This document shows positions 1 to 8,906 of a stretch of 64,000 bases of DNA, piece after piece; position 1 is the first letter of the stretch, and each line of letters starts with the position of its first letter. Both the position numbers and the translations under genes were made by a program. The stretch comes from JBCCVH01 sp942492555. GTDB taxonomy: Bacteria; Bacteroidota; Bacteroidia; Cytophagales; Amoebophilaceae. Under the pieces are notes generated by a model that searched no databases, was not told where the DNA came from, and worked only from the letters and a program-made list of their open reading frames with translations. The DNA lies in contig CALOEX010000003.1 in assembly GCA_942492555.1 (NCBI GenBank), forward strand, positions 124,001 through 188,000, read 5' to 3'.

Positions 1-177
1 TTCGAGTGCTTTATTGTGTTGCATGTCTGTGTTATAAAAGGGTGTTTTTGTCCTGGAAACTGTCGTTTAATGTAGCAAAAGTTTGTTTAGCCAAGGGGCT
101 AAATTATGTTTTTTTATCTGGTTTGTAAATGTTGTAGGGAAAATGGTATGGGCAGTCTTTTAGCACGTTTTCTTTTC
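1..177. other. Window edge, no complete gene
   Basis: No complete gene is visible here. The ABC importer genes to the right run on the minus strand, so a permease gene would be expected in this direction. A possible minus-strand ATG at 22-24 opens a frame running off the window edge (MQHNKALE), but this is too short to identify. Confidence 0.3.
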
Positions 178-963
178 TCATTGTTTTTCTCGGATGGAGA
201 TTCCTTCTTGTTGTAGTAGATGGCTGATGTTGCTGAGGATATTGAGTTGACTGCCATAGGTTTCTTGCAATAGTGTTGGGGTGAGCACTTTTTTCGTGGG
301 TCCTACAGCACGTATGTACATGTTGAGAAGCACGACGTAATCGAAGTATTCCTCTATGGTTTCTAGGCTGTGGTGTATCATAATGACTGTTTTATTGTTG
401 GCGACGATTTTTTTGAGTAAAGATAAAATAAGTGTGCTACTACTGGCGTCTACGCCTGCAAGGGGCTCATCTAGAAAGTAAATGTTGGCTTCTTGTGCCA
501 GGGCGCGTGCAATGAAGATCCTTTGTTGTTGTCCACCGGAGAGTGCTCCTATTTGTCTTTGTGCAAAGGGGAGCATATCTACTTGTTGTAGTGCTTGGTA
601 GACGATTTTTTTGTCATTTGCATTGGGTCTTTTAAAAATGCCCATGTGTGGGTATCTCCCCATCATGACAATATCGTATACATTGGCTGGAAATTCCCAG
701 TCTACACTTTGTCGTTGTGGTATGTAGCTAATATGTTTGCGCATTTTTTCTAAAGGTTGTCCGAAAAATTTTACATAGCCACTACTTTTGGGTACGATGT
801 TCATCATGGCTTTTAAAAGGGTGCTTTTGCCTACGCCATTAGGACCTAGTATGCCAATGAGTTGTCCTTGTGGGAAGTGTATATCAATGTCCCATAAAAC
901 GGGTTTTTTGTTGTAGACAACACTCATGTCATGTATTTCTACAGCTGTTTTGTAAGGTTGCAT
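178..963 (-). CDS. Zinc/manganese ABC importer ATP-binding protein
   Basis: This 261-aa protein is the cytoplasmic ATPase of a metal ABC importer of the ZnuC/TroB/MntB kind, which powers uptake of zinc or manganese. Seen directly: Walker A GPNGVGKST near residue 40, signature LSGGQQQR near residue 142, Walker B FLDEPLAGVD directly after, and the switch His in MIHHSLE. Its start overlaps the end of the substrate-binding gene by 25 bases, so the two are probably translated together. The permease is not in the window and probably lies past its left edge. The metal is not determined by the sequence; family assignment rests on the neighbouring cluster-9 binding protein and on the overall sequence. 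Confidence 0.9.
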   Translation of the reverse strand: MQPYKTAVEIHDMSVVYNKKPVLWDIDIHFPQGQLIGILGPNGVGKSTLLKAMMNIVPKSSGYVKFFGQPLEKMRKHISYIPQRQSVDWEFPANVYDIVMMGRYPHMGIFKRPNANDKKIVYQALQQVDMLPFAQRQIGALSGGQQQRIFIARALAQEANIYFLDEPLAGVDASSSTLILSLLKKIVANNKTVIMIHHSLETIEEYFDYVVLLNMYIRAVGPTKKVLTPTLLQETYGSQLNILSNISHLLQQEGISIREKQ

Positions 964-1883
964 GGTATAAGTTTTGAAAATTGTTTGTTGTTATGTTCAA
1001 TCATGTGTATGTAGCTACAATCTTGAGGTATTGCATCCGTGTATAGCATTTCTATGGTAAGTTTTTTGTGGTATTGTTTGTCTGCTTCTATGCGGAGGTT
1101 TTCTAGATACTTGTCTTGGGTAGACATTTCTTTATATAGGGTAGAGATGTTGTTTTGAATGATTTTTTGTAGTGCTATCTTGATGTTGTAGATACTTGGT
1201 TCACCAACGGTGGATGTTCCTGGAATGATGGGAAGTATGTGTAGACCATATTTGGTGAGATAGCTTAAGGAGTTGTGTGTGACGATGACCTGTTTGTTTG
1301 AGGGGATTTTTTTGATGGTTTTTTCGAGTTCTTGGGTGATTTTTTTAAGTTTTTTGATGTAGGCTTTGAGGTTTTTGAGGTAGTAAGCTTTGTCTGCTGG
1401 ATTTATTTCGATGATTTTGTTTGTGAAGGCAGTGATGAATATGATGATGAGTGCTGGGTCGAGCCAGAAGTGTGGGTCTTCATACCCATTGTGTCTAATG
1501 ATGCTTTTTGGGGGTAAGGTATCGCTTGCGGTAAATATTTCTGGGGATGTATTTTTGTATTGCTGGAGATTTGCGTCGTATCCACCTTCGAGGTGGCATC
1601 CATTTTTGACAAGAATTTGTGCATTATCGAGTTTGTGGAAGGTTCGGAGACTCGGTCTTGCTTCGTGGGGGTTTGTATAATATGGGATGATGGCTTCTAC
1701 GGTTCCTTTGTCTTGTACGATGTTTTGTATGATGTCAGCAAGGATGCTGGTGGTGACGAGAATGTAGGGTTTTTTTTTCTGAAGGGTATTGGGGTTGATA
1801 ATGGAAGTCATGATGATGAGCAGGCTTCCTATGAAGAGGATGGTGATGATGTATTTAGATAGGTCCTTGTTTTTTTTGTACAT
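939..1883 (-). CDS. Zinc/manganese ABC importer substrate-binding protein (TroA/ZnuA-like)
   Basis: A 314-aa cluster-9 metal-binding protein that captures Zn2+ or Mn2+ outside the inner membrane. It has an N-terminal hydrophobic anchor or signal segment (about residues 12-30) with no clear lipobox. Likely metal ligands are the His in NPHEARPS, the His in DPHFWLDP, the His in VTHNSLSYL, and acidic residues near KEMSTQDKYL. The long His-rich loop of ZnuA proteins is absent, so manganese or mixed specificity is possible. It is the first gene of the pair with the ATPase, which overlaps its 3' end. Start at 1883 gives a conventional signal segment. Confidence 0.88.
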   Translation of the reverse strand: MYKKNKDLSKYIITILFIGSLLIIMTSIINPNTLQKKKPYILVTTSILADIIQNIVQDKGTVEAIIPYYTNPHEARPSLRTFHKLDNAQILVKNGCHLEGGYDANLQQYKNTSPEIFTASDTLPPKSIIRHNGYEDPHFWLDPALIIIFITAFTNKIIEINPADKAYYLKNLKAYIKKLKKITQELEKTIKKIPSNKQVIVTHNSLSYLTKYGLHILPIIPGTSTVGEPSIYNIKIALQKIIQNNISTLYKEMSTQDKYLENLRIEADKQYHKKLTIEMLYTDAIPQDCSYIHMIEHNNKQFSKLIPCNLTKQL

Positions 1884-2086
1884 ATGTTTTGGCTAAAAAT
1901 GTTTCGAAACATCAAAGGTAGTGTTTTATTTTTCATTAAACAAAAAGTGAAGGATAAGATATTATTTTTTTGTACGATATGTCACATGATTGTAAGGGTC
2001 TTTTTTCGAGTGTTTTTATTGATAAGAATATATAAAAAGCTATTTTAGGAACAAATAATTTATTTTAACCTTTAAAAATCAAATTT

Positions 2087-2323
2087 ATGTCAATGAATAT
2101 AAAATTAGCTGTAGCCCATGTAATAAAGACATTAAGAAAGTCTAAAAAAATATCACAAAGAGAACTGGCACAAAAAAGTGAATTGCATATTAATACGATT
2201 CAGTTGTTGGAAGTTGGACGCATTGAAGCTAAAATTAGCACATTATTTTTTATAGCAAAAGGATTGGACGTGAAATTGCATGAATTAGTCCATTTATTTG
2301 TTAAAAAAATTTTTAATGTATAG
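2087..2323 (+). CDS. Small XRE-family helix-turn-helix regulator
   Basis: A 78-aa protein that is essentially one Cro/C1-type DNA-binding domain. The pattern KISQRELAQKSELHINTIQLLE gives the helix-turn-helix, followed by the usual second half with IAKGLDVKLHELV. No second domain is present. It stands alone, divergent from the metal importer and just upstream of the CRISPR array. Its role is unknown: regulation of the array, of the importer or of itself are all possible. It resembles the degraded XRE gene at 15268-15470 in family only. Confidence 0.8.
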   Translation: MSMNIKLAVAHVIKTLRKSKKISQRELAQKSELHINTIQLLEVGRIEAKISTLFFIAKGLDVKLHELVHLFVKKIFNV

Positions 2324-2356
2324 ATTTATCTTTAAAATTTTTTAAGATAAATCTAT
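2320..2356 (+). terminator. Inverted repeat after the XRE gene
   Basis: A perfect 13-bp inverted repeat (ATAGATTTATCTT, 2320-2332, with its complement at 2344-2356) overlaps the stop codon of the XRE gene. It is AT-rich and has no T-run after it, so it is only a candidate terminator; it could also mark the end of the array's upstream region. Confidence 0.4.
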
Positions 2357-2496
2357 CAAAGTTATATAAAAATCTCTAAAATATAGAGAATATCACCGTA
2401 TTCTTTATATGTATTTCAAGTTTCATGTTGTTTTGAAAGGTTTTTTGAAAATAGAATAGAGAAAAAGTATTGTTTTAGCGTGTTATATGCGTAAAT

Positions 2497-3832
2497 GTTG
2501 TAGTCAGTTTACAAAATTTGTTATATTTACTTAGGAAAAATGGAAACAGCCTTTGGGCAGTGTTGTAGTCAGTTTACAAAATTTGTTATATTTACCAAAA
2601 TTACATCCCACCCCTACCCCCAAATTGTTGTAGTCAGTTTACAAAATTTGTTATATTTACCCAAAGAACAATCAATACGACGCTCCTGGGAGTTGTAGTC
2701 AGTTTACAAAATTTGTTATATTTACCCGAACCTAGAACTTACGCCCTCTGCCACTGTTGTAGTCAGTTAACAAAATTTGTTATATTTACCTTTGAAAGCA
2801 TTCGGCACAATGATGCGAAAGTTGTAGTCAGTTAACAAAATTTGTTATATTTACCATTTTTCACGCGCGTATTTTGGGTTATCGAGTTGTAGTCAGTTAA
2901 CAAAATTTGTTATATTTACCATTCCGATACGACGAAGTTTCTAATAAATTGTTGTAGTCAGTTAACAAAATTTGTTATATTTACCCTAAAGACAATCCGA
3001 AAGTATTCTGACAATAGGTTGTAGTCAGTTAACAAAATTTGTTATATTTACCTAGCCATTTTTTAAGAGGGTTATAATGGACGTTGTAGTCAGTTAACAA
3101 AATTTGTTATATTTACCTTGTTAATTCAATTTTTGCGTCTTTATTGCGTTGTAGTCAGTTAACAAAATTTGTTATATTTACCGATATAAAAGTTCCGTCA
3201 ATCAATGGATTAGTTGTAGTCAGTTAACAAAATTTGTTATATTTACCAAATTAAAAAACTTATAAAAACAACCTTTAGTTGTAGTCAGTTAACAAAATTT
3301 GTTATATTTACCCATTGCCATTACTCACATTTGCATATGTTAGTTGTAGTCAGTTAACAAAATTTGTTATATTTACCAAATTAAAAAACTTATAAAAACA
3401 ACCTTTAGTTGTAGTCAGTTAACAAAATTTGTTATATTTACCCAAGAGAAGAGGTACAAAACTTAACAATTAGTTGTAGTCAGTTAACAAAATTTGTTAT
3501 ATTTACCAGAGGCTCACCACGCGACTCTTGTTAATTTGTTGTAGTCAGTTAACAAAATTTGTTATATTTACCTACCCAGCAACAAAAACCGAATATAATC
3601 ATGTTGTAGTCAGTTAACAAAATTTGTTATATTTACCATGGTCACGTTGGAAGATAGCGATTGGGGCGTTGTAGTCAGTTAACAAAATTTGTTATATTTA
3701 CCTTAAAGAGGTGTATAATCTTTTATATTCTTGTTGTAGTCAGTTAACAAAATTTGTTATATTTACCCAAACTAGTTAAGTTCCCCACAACCCCTCTGTT
3801 GTAGTCAGTTAACAAAATTTGTTATATTTACC
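2497..3832 (+). CRISPR. Type II-C CRISPR array, 21 repeats and 20 spacers
   Basis: Repeats of 35 nt begin GTTGTAGTCAGTT and end TTATATTTACC. Starts are at 2497, 2562, 2627, 2692, 2756, 2821, 2886, 2951, 3018, 3083, 3148, 3213, 3278, 3343, 3408, 3473, 3538, 3603, 3668, 3733 and 3798. Spacers are 30 nt except number 4 (29) and number 8 (32). The first four repeats have T at position 14 (GTTTAC); the other 17 have A (GTTAAC). The first repeat also ends in T rather than C. Spacers 12 (3248-3277) and 14 (3378-3407) are identical. The plus strand is the crRNA strand because the tracrRNA anti-repeat at 8981-9002 is complementary to the repeat start. The array is thus convergent with the cas operon. 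Confidence 0.98.
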
Positions 3833-3840
3833 TGTAACAA

Positions 3841-3871
3841 AAAAGAGACCCACATTTTGTGGGTCTCTTTT
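3841..3871. terminator. Bidirectional terminator between array and cas2
   Basis: A perfect 14-bp stem (AAAAGAGACCCACA, 3841-3854, with 3858-3871) and a 3-nt loop has A-rich and T-rich flanks, so it can stop transcription from both sides: pre-crRNA coming from the left and cas mRNA coming from the right. Confidence 0.8.
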
Positions 3872-3953
3872 CATTCTAAGGGGTTTTTGCAAAAATAAAC
3901 AAAATAAAAAATGGGATTTTTTTTGTTTTATCAGGCACTCACAATCCATTTTT

Positions 3954-4304
3954 TTAGAGCAATGTTAGCTGACGGCTAGGCTTTGGTGTGGGTTTGGGAG
4001 GATCGTTTCGGTAAATATTGATCATTTTTAATATTTGCATTTCCGTAACACGCAAAATACTCACATGGCCCTTGCCTGGAACAATTTGTTGTACATATCC
4101 TGTGTATTTATTCGCAATTTCATGGGTGGCACAATCTCGTGTATAGACAGAGTTTTGAAAACCTTGAAAGCCAAGACGCATAAGCCGTTTGCGAAACAGG
4201 GTATAAACCTTTCTATCGCGGGCTGTTTTTACCGGCAAATCGAAAAAGACAAAGACAAACATAACACGTAAAGATGAGAGATGATCATAGGTGGGGTGAG
4301 ACAT
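3954..4304 (-). CDS. cas2: CRISPR-associated Cas2
   Basis: Cas2 is the structural partner of Cas1 in the integrase that inserts new spacers. This 116-aa protein carries the ferredoxin-like core with VMFVFVFFDLPV (Asp at about residue 22, the conserved Cas2 acidic position), then RKRLMRLGFQGFQNSVYTR and the C-terminal GKGHVSILRVTEMQ strand. It has a short basic/proline-rich tail. It overlaps the end of cas1 by 20 bases and is the last gene before the array, the usual II-C order cas9-cas1-cas2. Translation could also begin nearer residue 14 (no Met there except at VMFVF), so the N-terminus is uncertain. Confidence 0.95.
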   Translation of the reverse strand: MSHPTYDHLSSLRVMFVFVFFDLPVKTARDRKVYTLFRKRLMRLGFQGFQNSVYTRDCATHEIANKYTGYVQQIVPGKGHVSILRVTEMQILKMINIYRNDPPKPTPKPSRQLTLL

Positions 4305-5193
4305 AATAAGTTGGGAAAGTTAGGTAATGAAAATTTTTTTCTTCGAAACAACTAGCCAATGAACTTGCGGTACGATCGATGGCATGGCCTACGCTGGTGC
4401 GTTGTGCCTCCCAACAACAATCTTGGGTAAGCAAGCCTAGTAGCAAAGCTTTATGTTCTTTGGTGATCTTTCTTTCCAAATTTTCTTGTAGGGAAATTGC
4501 GTAAACCGTAGCATCTACAAAAGGCCGATAGGGTTCCATGACATCATCGGCAAGGCAAAAACCATTGTATTGGTTGCGGTGATGGATGCCTAATAGAGAA
4601 ATGAGTCCATGGGCTGCTAAAGAACGGGCTACGGCTGCTCGCAGAATGGCATAGCCATAATTGAGTAATTGGTTAGGTGGGGGACCTGTACGAGCGCGAT
4701 AAAAAGAAGCACCCAAAAGGGTTTTCCAGTAGTATTTGGCTGCTTGTGCTTCTACATGGGTACTGTCTCCACTGGTAACTTTAGAGACCATGTGTTCCAG
4801 GGGTGTGTTCTCTTTTTTGAGCCGTTCGAGCAGTTTTGCTTGTTGGGTGATTTTGTGTTTGATGGTCTTTTGCCAGAGTTTTTTTTGCAAAGGTTTGCTA
4901 GCATCTATTTGTTGCCGAAAGCGTACTGCTGGCAGACAATAGGTATGAAAAGAGAGCAACATACTGCTGGGCAAATGATTGCTGCCACAAAAAGTAACGG
5001 CAACATTGGATTCTCCCAAAAAAGCAAGCAAGGGTTGTGTGAGCGTAATTTCTACATGGTCTAGGACAAGCATGGCAAGATCAGCAATGGGCCGCTGTAA
5101 CTCTTCCTTACTCTTTTTCAAAGAGATCATCAATTGCTCATATTTTAGGGAAAGATGGGCTGGTTGGCTGATGGTAATGGTCTGTTTGGTCAT
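4285..5193 (-). CDS. cas1: CRISPR-associated endonuclease/integrase Cas1
   Basis: Cas1 is the metal-dependent integrase that, with Cas2, inserts spacers into the array. The 302-aa protein shows the three metal ligands expected of the family: Glu about 148 in THVEAQAAKYYW, His about 204-205 in LLGIHHRN, and Glu about 220 in DDVMEPYRPFVD. Length is normal for type II Cas1. Its ATG overlaps the cas9 stop (TAATG, around 5191-5195) and its end overlaps cas2, so the three genes form one translationally coupled operon. Nothing suggests loss of function. Confidence 0.97.
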   Translation of the reverse strand: MTKQTITISQPAHLSLKYEQLMISLKKSKEELQRPIADLAMLVLDHVEITLTQPLLAFLGESNVAVTFCGSNHLPSSMLLSFHTYCLPAVRFRQQIDASKPLQKKLWQKTIKHKITQQAKLLERLKKENTPLEHMVSKVTSGDSTHVEAQAAKYYWKTLLGASFYRARTGPPPNQLLNYGYAILRAAVARSLAAHGLISLLGIHHRNQYNGFCLADDVMEPYRPFVDATVYAISLQENLERKITKEHKALLLGLLTQDCCWEAQRTSVGHAIDRTASSLASCFEEKNFHYLTFPTYYVSPHL

Positions 5194-8100
5194 TATGGTT
5201 GGTAGGGATAGAGGATTTTGTGTGAGGTGATCTTACCCAATCGGTTGATGGTTACTTTGACTGGACGGTATGCTTGAAAGCCTTTTTTGTTTGTATAATC
5301 CATTGATTGTATATGCAAACTGAGAATCTCATTAATATGGTTGTGTGGGTCAAAGTAATAATTCTTTTTACTCAATGTTCTTACACGATAAAGATGATTG
5401 TGGATGATTGTTAGATCGTTTTGAGTGGGATCATCCCAATGGATCTCTTGCATTTGGTTACTTGTTAAGCCTAATACAAAATAGTCATACTGTCGTAGCG
5501 TAAAGTAGAGAGGATCTCCTTCTTCGTTTACAGCAGGTACAATGGATTCTCCCTTTTTTTTACGTTGGACTGCATCCCATAGCGAAATCACCTCATCAGA
5601 CCATTTTCCTTCGGCATTGTGGTAGATGGCAACCATATAGTTGTTTTCTGGATCTACCCATTGGTTAAGTGGAGACGTTTCAGAAACTTTGCGTGCATTG
5701 GAAATGGTTTGTGCAAGAGATACTTTTTTAATGGGTAGGGAGTTATCTTCTGAGCCAAAATAAGGATAAGGAGATATTTTGTTAGGTTTTTGATTGAACC
5801 AGTCTGTGATGGTTTTTTTAAGATATGGATCTTCAATCTTATCTAGTTGTTTAGACGTTTTGATTTTTTTTACTTTATTTTTTTGGTAGTACATAGAATC
5901 GTGTTGACCATAGAAATTTTCCGTGTGCAGTTGTCCCCGTACAGTATCAAAGTATACCTTTCTCCCATCTGCGAGATACCATCCTCGTTTTTGGTAGTGT
6001 CTATTTATTTGGCGGAAAGAGACAAAGCTCTGTGCTAGTTGGGTTGCTAAGTCGCTACGAAATTGCTTGTATGGAGGCTCTATCTCTAGGGTTTCTAAGA
6101 CTTGATATTTTTTACCTCTACCACTCAGTTTATTGAAATATTGATTGTAATTGTTTGCGAAAGCAACCACCACAGCGTCTATTTGGTTATGTCTGTAATC
6201 ATCTCGGGTTTTTTCTGGTCTAAACTTGCCGTCATAGACTGCACCATACAAGACACGCCCTGCTTTTTTGAGTTTTTTCTTTATGTAGTTAACTGCCGTC
6301 TTATAGTTGGAAACAAAAGCTTTTTCATCAGCTTGATCTGCTGTTTCTCCAGTTTTTATGGTATCGTAGGGGTCTTTTTGAGAAGCGACAATTTTGTCAT
6401 TGTCAATAGCCACAAAATACATACCATCTGCTAGATCTGTAGCGATGTTGGGTGTGGTGGGTGCAATCAGGTTATTAAGCTCCCATTGTTTGCGCAAGAG
6501 AGCAGTAACGCCACCTTTGACAGGGTAGACTTTAGGACAAATATGTCGCAGGAGTGTGCGAGCTTCTCGTGCGATGTAGGCAGTGTCTTGGGCATCTTTG
6601 TCCATAAACATGGGCAGGGGGTCTTTTTCTGAAATAAAATGTTCGTATTTTCCTTTTTTAAAGCGTTTTTTGGCACATGCTTTGATTTTTTCCCATTTTT
6701 GGGGATTGTCTTTGAGCCATTGGTAGGGTGTTTGTTTTCCTTTTTCATGCCGGTTCATGTCAGCAGGGCATAGGGTAAGGTTAAAGCGGGCATTGGTGTG
6801 GAAAAGGCTTTTGGGTACAATATGGTCAACATCCCATGCCTCGGTAAAGAGTTTGTCACTGGGGATCTTATTGTTTTGTTGATCTGCTTGATAGACACAT
6901 TCTTTGTTGGTTTCTTGCCAGAGTTGGTATTTTAATATGTTGCGTGCCGTGGGTTTAACTTTTTTTTCCGCCAATTTTTGCATGATTTTTATTCTTTCAT
7001 TTTTGTTTGTTTTTTGTTGGTTTGCTATTTTTTCTCTTTCTTTTTCACTTTTTTTAAGTTCTCTGGCAAATTCTATCCGAATGGTTTCTGGGGCATGATA
7101 GGAGTCAAGCATGTTGTTGCAAAGGCGTCGTAATTCGCTGAGAATTTTGGTAACGGTTGGGTTACAAAGCTCTGGCATGTGTTCTAGTGAAAGAGAAGAG
7201 GCTATTTCATTGATTTTTTGATGGCTATGGTGGTAGCATTGGGCAATGGCTTCCTCGCTGAGTTTGTGTTTTTCCTTCAAGTACTCTTTGAGTTGTTGGC
7301 TATAGTTGCCTCTTTTTGTTTGGTTGTTTTGGATGATATCAATAATGTCTGTGATAATCTTGGTTTTGTTTTGTTTTTCCCAGGATTTACCGTCGTGTGC
7401 AAAGACTTTTTGCAGGCTGGCAAGTGGTATGGCAATGTATTCGGGTTGTGGATCTAGGTTGTTTGCAGGATCTCCTTTGAGGAAAGGAAGTGCTGCACGT
7501 ATTACTTTTTCACTAAGGGAGGCATATTGGGGTTTGAGTTCTTTGTGTAGATCCAAAAGCTCTTCCCTAAGTTTTTTGGGCTTTTTTGTTTTTTGTGGCA
7601 GCTCTTTTAGTTGCCATTTTTGGATAAATGCTTCCAGGTCTTCGGTGTTTTGGCATTTGCGTAGATTGCCGAGTAGATTGTTGTAATAGGAGAGCTGGCA
7701 TGCTTTGTATCTTTCTTTCCATTCTTTTTTGTTGAATAGTTGTTGTAATCGATAGGCTATTTTACAGGTAGACAAGGTTTTGTCTTCTTGATAATTAAGA
7801 CTATTTTCGTCTATTTTCAATGTTTCAGCAATTTTTTCTATTTTTATGTCTCCTTTATTGCACATTTTGGCAATAAGTTTTGCCCGCTGTGTTTCATCTA
7901 GAGGGTTACCATCGATTTTCATGTTGTTTAAAGTTTTATAAAAGCGGTATTGTTCAAAGAATAGGTTGTATTTGGGTACTCTTTTTTCCCCTTTTTCAAA
8001 AGTGCATTTCCCAATGTTTTTGCTTTGTGATTTTAGGGGACGTTGGAAGAAGAGTATGTGTTCTATTTTTTCTTTGTATTCGTCTGTTAGTAGGTTGGGG

Positions 8101-8777
8101 TGGTAGGTTTGTTGTTCTTTCCAGATGATGCGGCATTCATCTTCAAACCATTCTCGTTTGGTGTAGCGTCTGCGCATGTTGATGCGTTCGAGGTGATTGG
8201 GGTACTTTTTGTCTTCTTTGTAAAGCATTTCTCCTAGGGTTTTGTATTGGCTCATTTGATTTTCGGAAAACCCAAAGGAATGCATGTTGAATTTTTGTGC
8301 TTCGGATTCGTTCTGCATTGTTTTTTTGTCTTTTTTTGTTGTAGATCCTGCATCAAGTCTTTTGGTGGGAAAACCTCTGCGTTGTGCAAGTTGAAAGAGG
8401 ACTCTGCCTAGTTCCATGGGTGTTAAAGGTCTTTTTAGGGCTTCAGCACGTAATTGGTAGGGGTTTTGTTTGAAGAATGTTTTGAGGGGTTCTTCGAGTT
8501 TGATGGCATGTCGCCCTTGAGAGATGTTTGGGAACATGTTTTTTGCTTGTAGTGCTTTGATAAGTGCTGTTTTGCGCATTTTTTTACGATGTAGTTGCCT
8601 GCGTGCTTGTCTTTTTTTGCGACGTTCAGGTGTTCCGTTTTCGTTTGCATTCGGGATGATGCGTACACCACTTGCTATGATTTTGTTTTGTTTTTTATCA
8701 ACTACTGACCATCCTATAGAGTTGATGCCTAGGTCGAATCCAAATGTGTGTGTGTTCATGATAAATTGTCTTTTCAT
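5193..8777 (-). CDS. cas9: CRISPR-associated endonuclease Cas9, type II-C
   Basis: Cas9 is the RNA-guided DNA nuclease of the locus. At 1194 aa it has the size of II-C proteins. Visible parts: RuvC-I FGFDLGINSIGWSVVD (Asp about 15), an Arg-rich bridge helix (residues about 45-75), RuvC-II IRIEFAREL (Glu near 568), HNH DVDHIVPKS with the downstream Asn in ADMNRHEKG (near 648-675), RuvC-III YRHNQIDAVVVA (near 861-872) and a C-terminal PAM-interacting region. The RuvC-III motif is usually HHxxD; here the second His is Asn (codon AAC, 6186-6188). The HNH triad is intact. Start may be at 8777 or at the second Met (8759), which is closer to the usual N-terminus. Confidence 0.98.
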   Translation of the reverse strand: MKRQFIMNTHTFGFDLGINSIGWSVVDKKQNKIIASGVRIIPNANENGTPERRKKRQARRQLHRKKMRKTALIKALQAKNMFPNISQGRHAIKLEEPLKTFFKQNPYQLRAEALKRPLTPMELGRVLFQLAQRRGFPTKRLDAGSTTKKDKKTMQNESEAQKFNMHSFGFSENQMSQYKTLGEMLYKEDKKYPNHLERINMRRRYTKREWFEDECRIIWKEQQTYHPNLLTDEYKEKIEHILFFQRPLKSQSKNIGKCTFEKGEKRVPKYNLFFEQYRFYKTLNNMKIDGNPLDETQRAKLIAKMCNKGDIKIEKIAETLKIDENSLNYQEDKTLSTCKIAYRLQQLFNKKEWKERYKACQLSYYNNLLGNLRKCQNTEDLEAFIQKWQLKELPQKTKKPKKLREELLDLHKELKPQYASLSEKVIRAALPFLKGDPANNLDPQPEYIAIPLASLQKVFAHDGKSWEKQNKTKIITDIIDIIQNNQTKRGNYSQQLKEYLKEKHKLSEEAIAQCYHHSHQKINEIASSLSLEHMPELCNPTVTKILSELRRLCNNMLDSYHAPETIRIEFARELKKSEKEREKIANQQKTNKNERIKIMQKLAEKKVKPTARNILKYQLWQETNKECVYQADQQNNKIPSDKLFTEAWDVDHIVPKSLFHTNARFNLTLCPADMNRHEKGKQTPYQWLKDNPQKWEKIKACAKKRFKKGKYEHFISEKDPLPMFMDKDAQDTAYIAREARTLLRHICPKVYPVKGGVTALLRKQWELNNLIAPTTPNIATDLADGMYFVAIDNDKIVASQKDPYDTIKTGETADQADEKAFVSNYKTAVNYIKKKLKKAGRVLYGAVYDGKFRPEKTRDDYRHNQIDAVVVAFANNYNQYFNKLSGRGKKYQVLETLEIEPPYKQFRSDLATQLAQSFVSFRQINRHYQKRGWYLADGRKVYFDTVRGQLHTENFYGQHDSMYYQKNKVKKIKTSKQLDKIEDPYLKKTITDWFNQKPNKISPYPYFGSEDNSLPIKKVSLAQTISNARKVSETSPLNQWVDPENNYMVAIYHNAEGKWSDEVISLWDAVQRKKKGESIVPAVNEEGDPLYFTLRQYDYFVLGLTSNQMQEIHWDDPTQNDLTIIHNHLYRVRTLSKKNYYFDPHNHINEILSLHIQSMDYTNKKGFQAYRPVKVTINRLGKITSHKILYPYQP

Positions 8778-8819
8778 TTTTATAAAGTAGCATAGAGCAA
8801 AATCACATCTTTTTATTTA

Positions 8820-8850
8820 TAAAGTTAGATTTATTTGCTTATGAGCAAAT
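8820..8850 (-). promoter_or_regulatory. Candidate cas9 promoter with embedded palindrome
   Basis: On the minus strand, TTTG (8849-8846) and TAACTTTA (8827-8820) are separated by 18 nt and resemble the Bacteroidota -33/-7 pattern TTTG / TAnnTTTG, 40-odd nt before the cas9 start. The -33 part lies inside the inverted repeat ATTTGCT-TATG-AGCAAAT (8833-8850), which could be an operator. This is inferred from sequence alone. Confidence 0.4.
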
Positions 8851-8871
8851 GTAAAATATTTTTTTGTTTTT

Positions 8872-8900
8872 TTGCTAATTTAAGAAAAAAAGGTTATAAT
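8872..8900 (+). promoter_or_regulatory. Candidate tracrRNA promoter
   Basis: TTGCTA (8872-8877) and TATAAT (8895-8900) with a 17-nt spacer form a sigma70-like promoter pointing into the tracrRNA. Bacteroidota sigma factors often use other consensus sequences, so the call is tentative. Confidence 0.45.
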
Positions 8901-8906
8901 GGGTCT

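Noticed and set aside
2497..3832. Spacer matches within this window (self-targeting)
   Set aside because: Comparing the spacers with the window by eye gave no match; a computed search would be needed to be sure.
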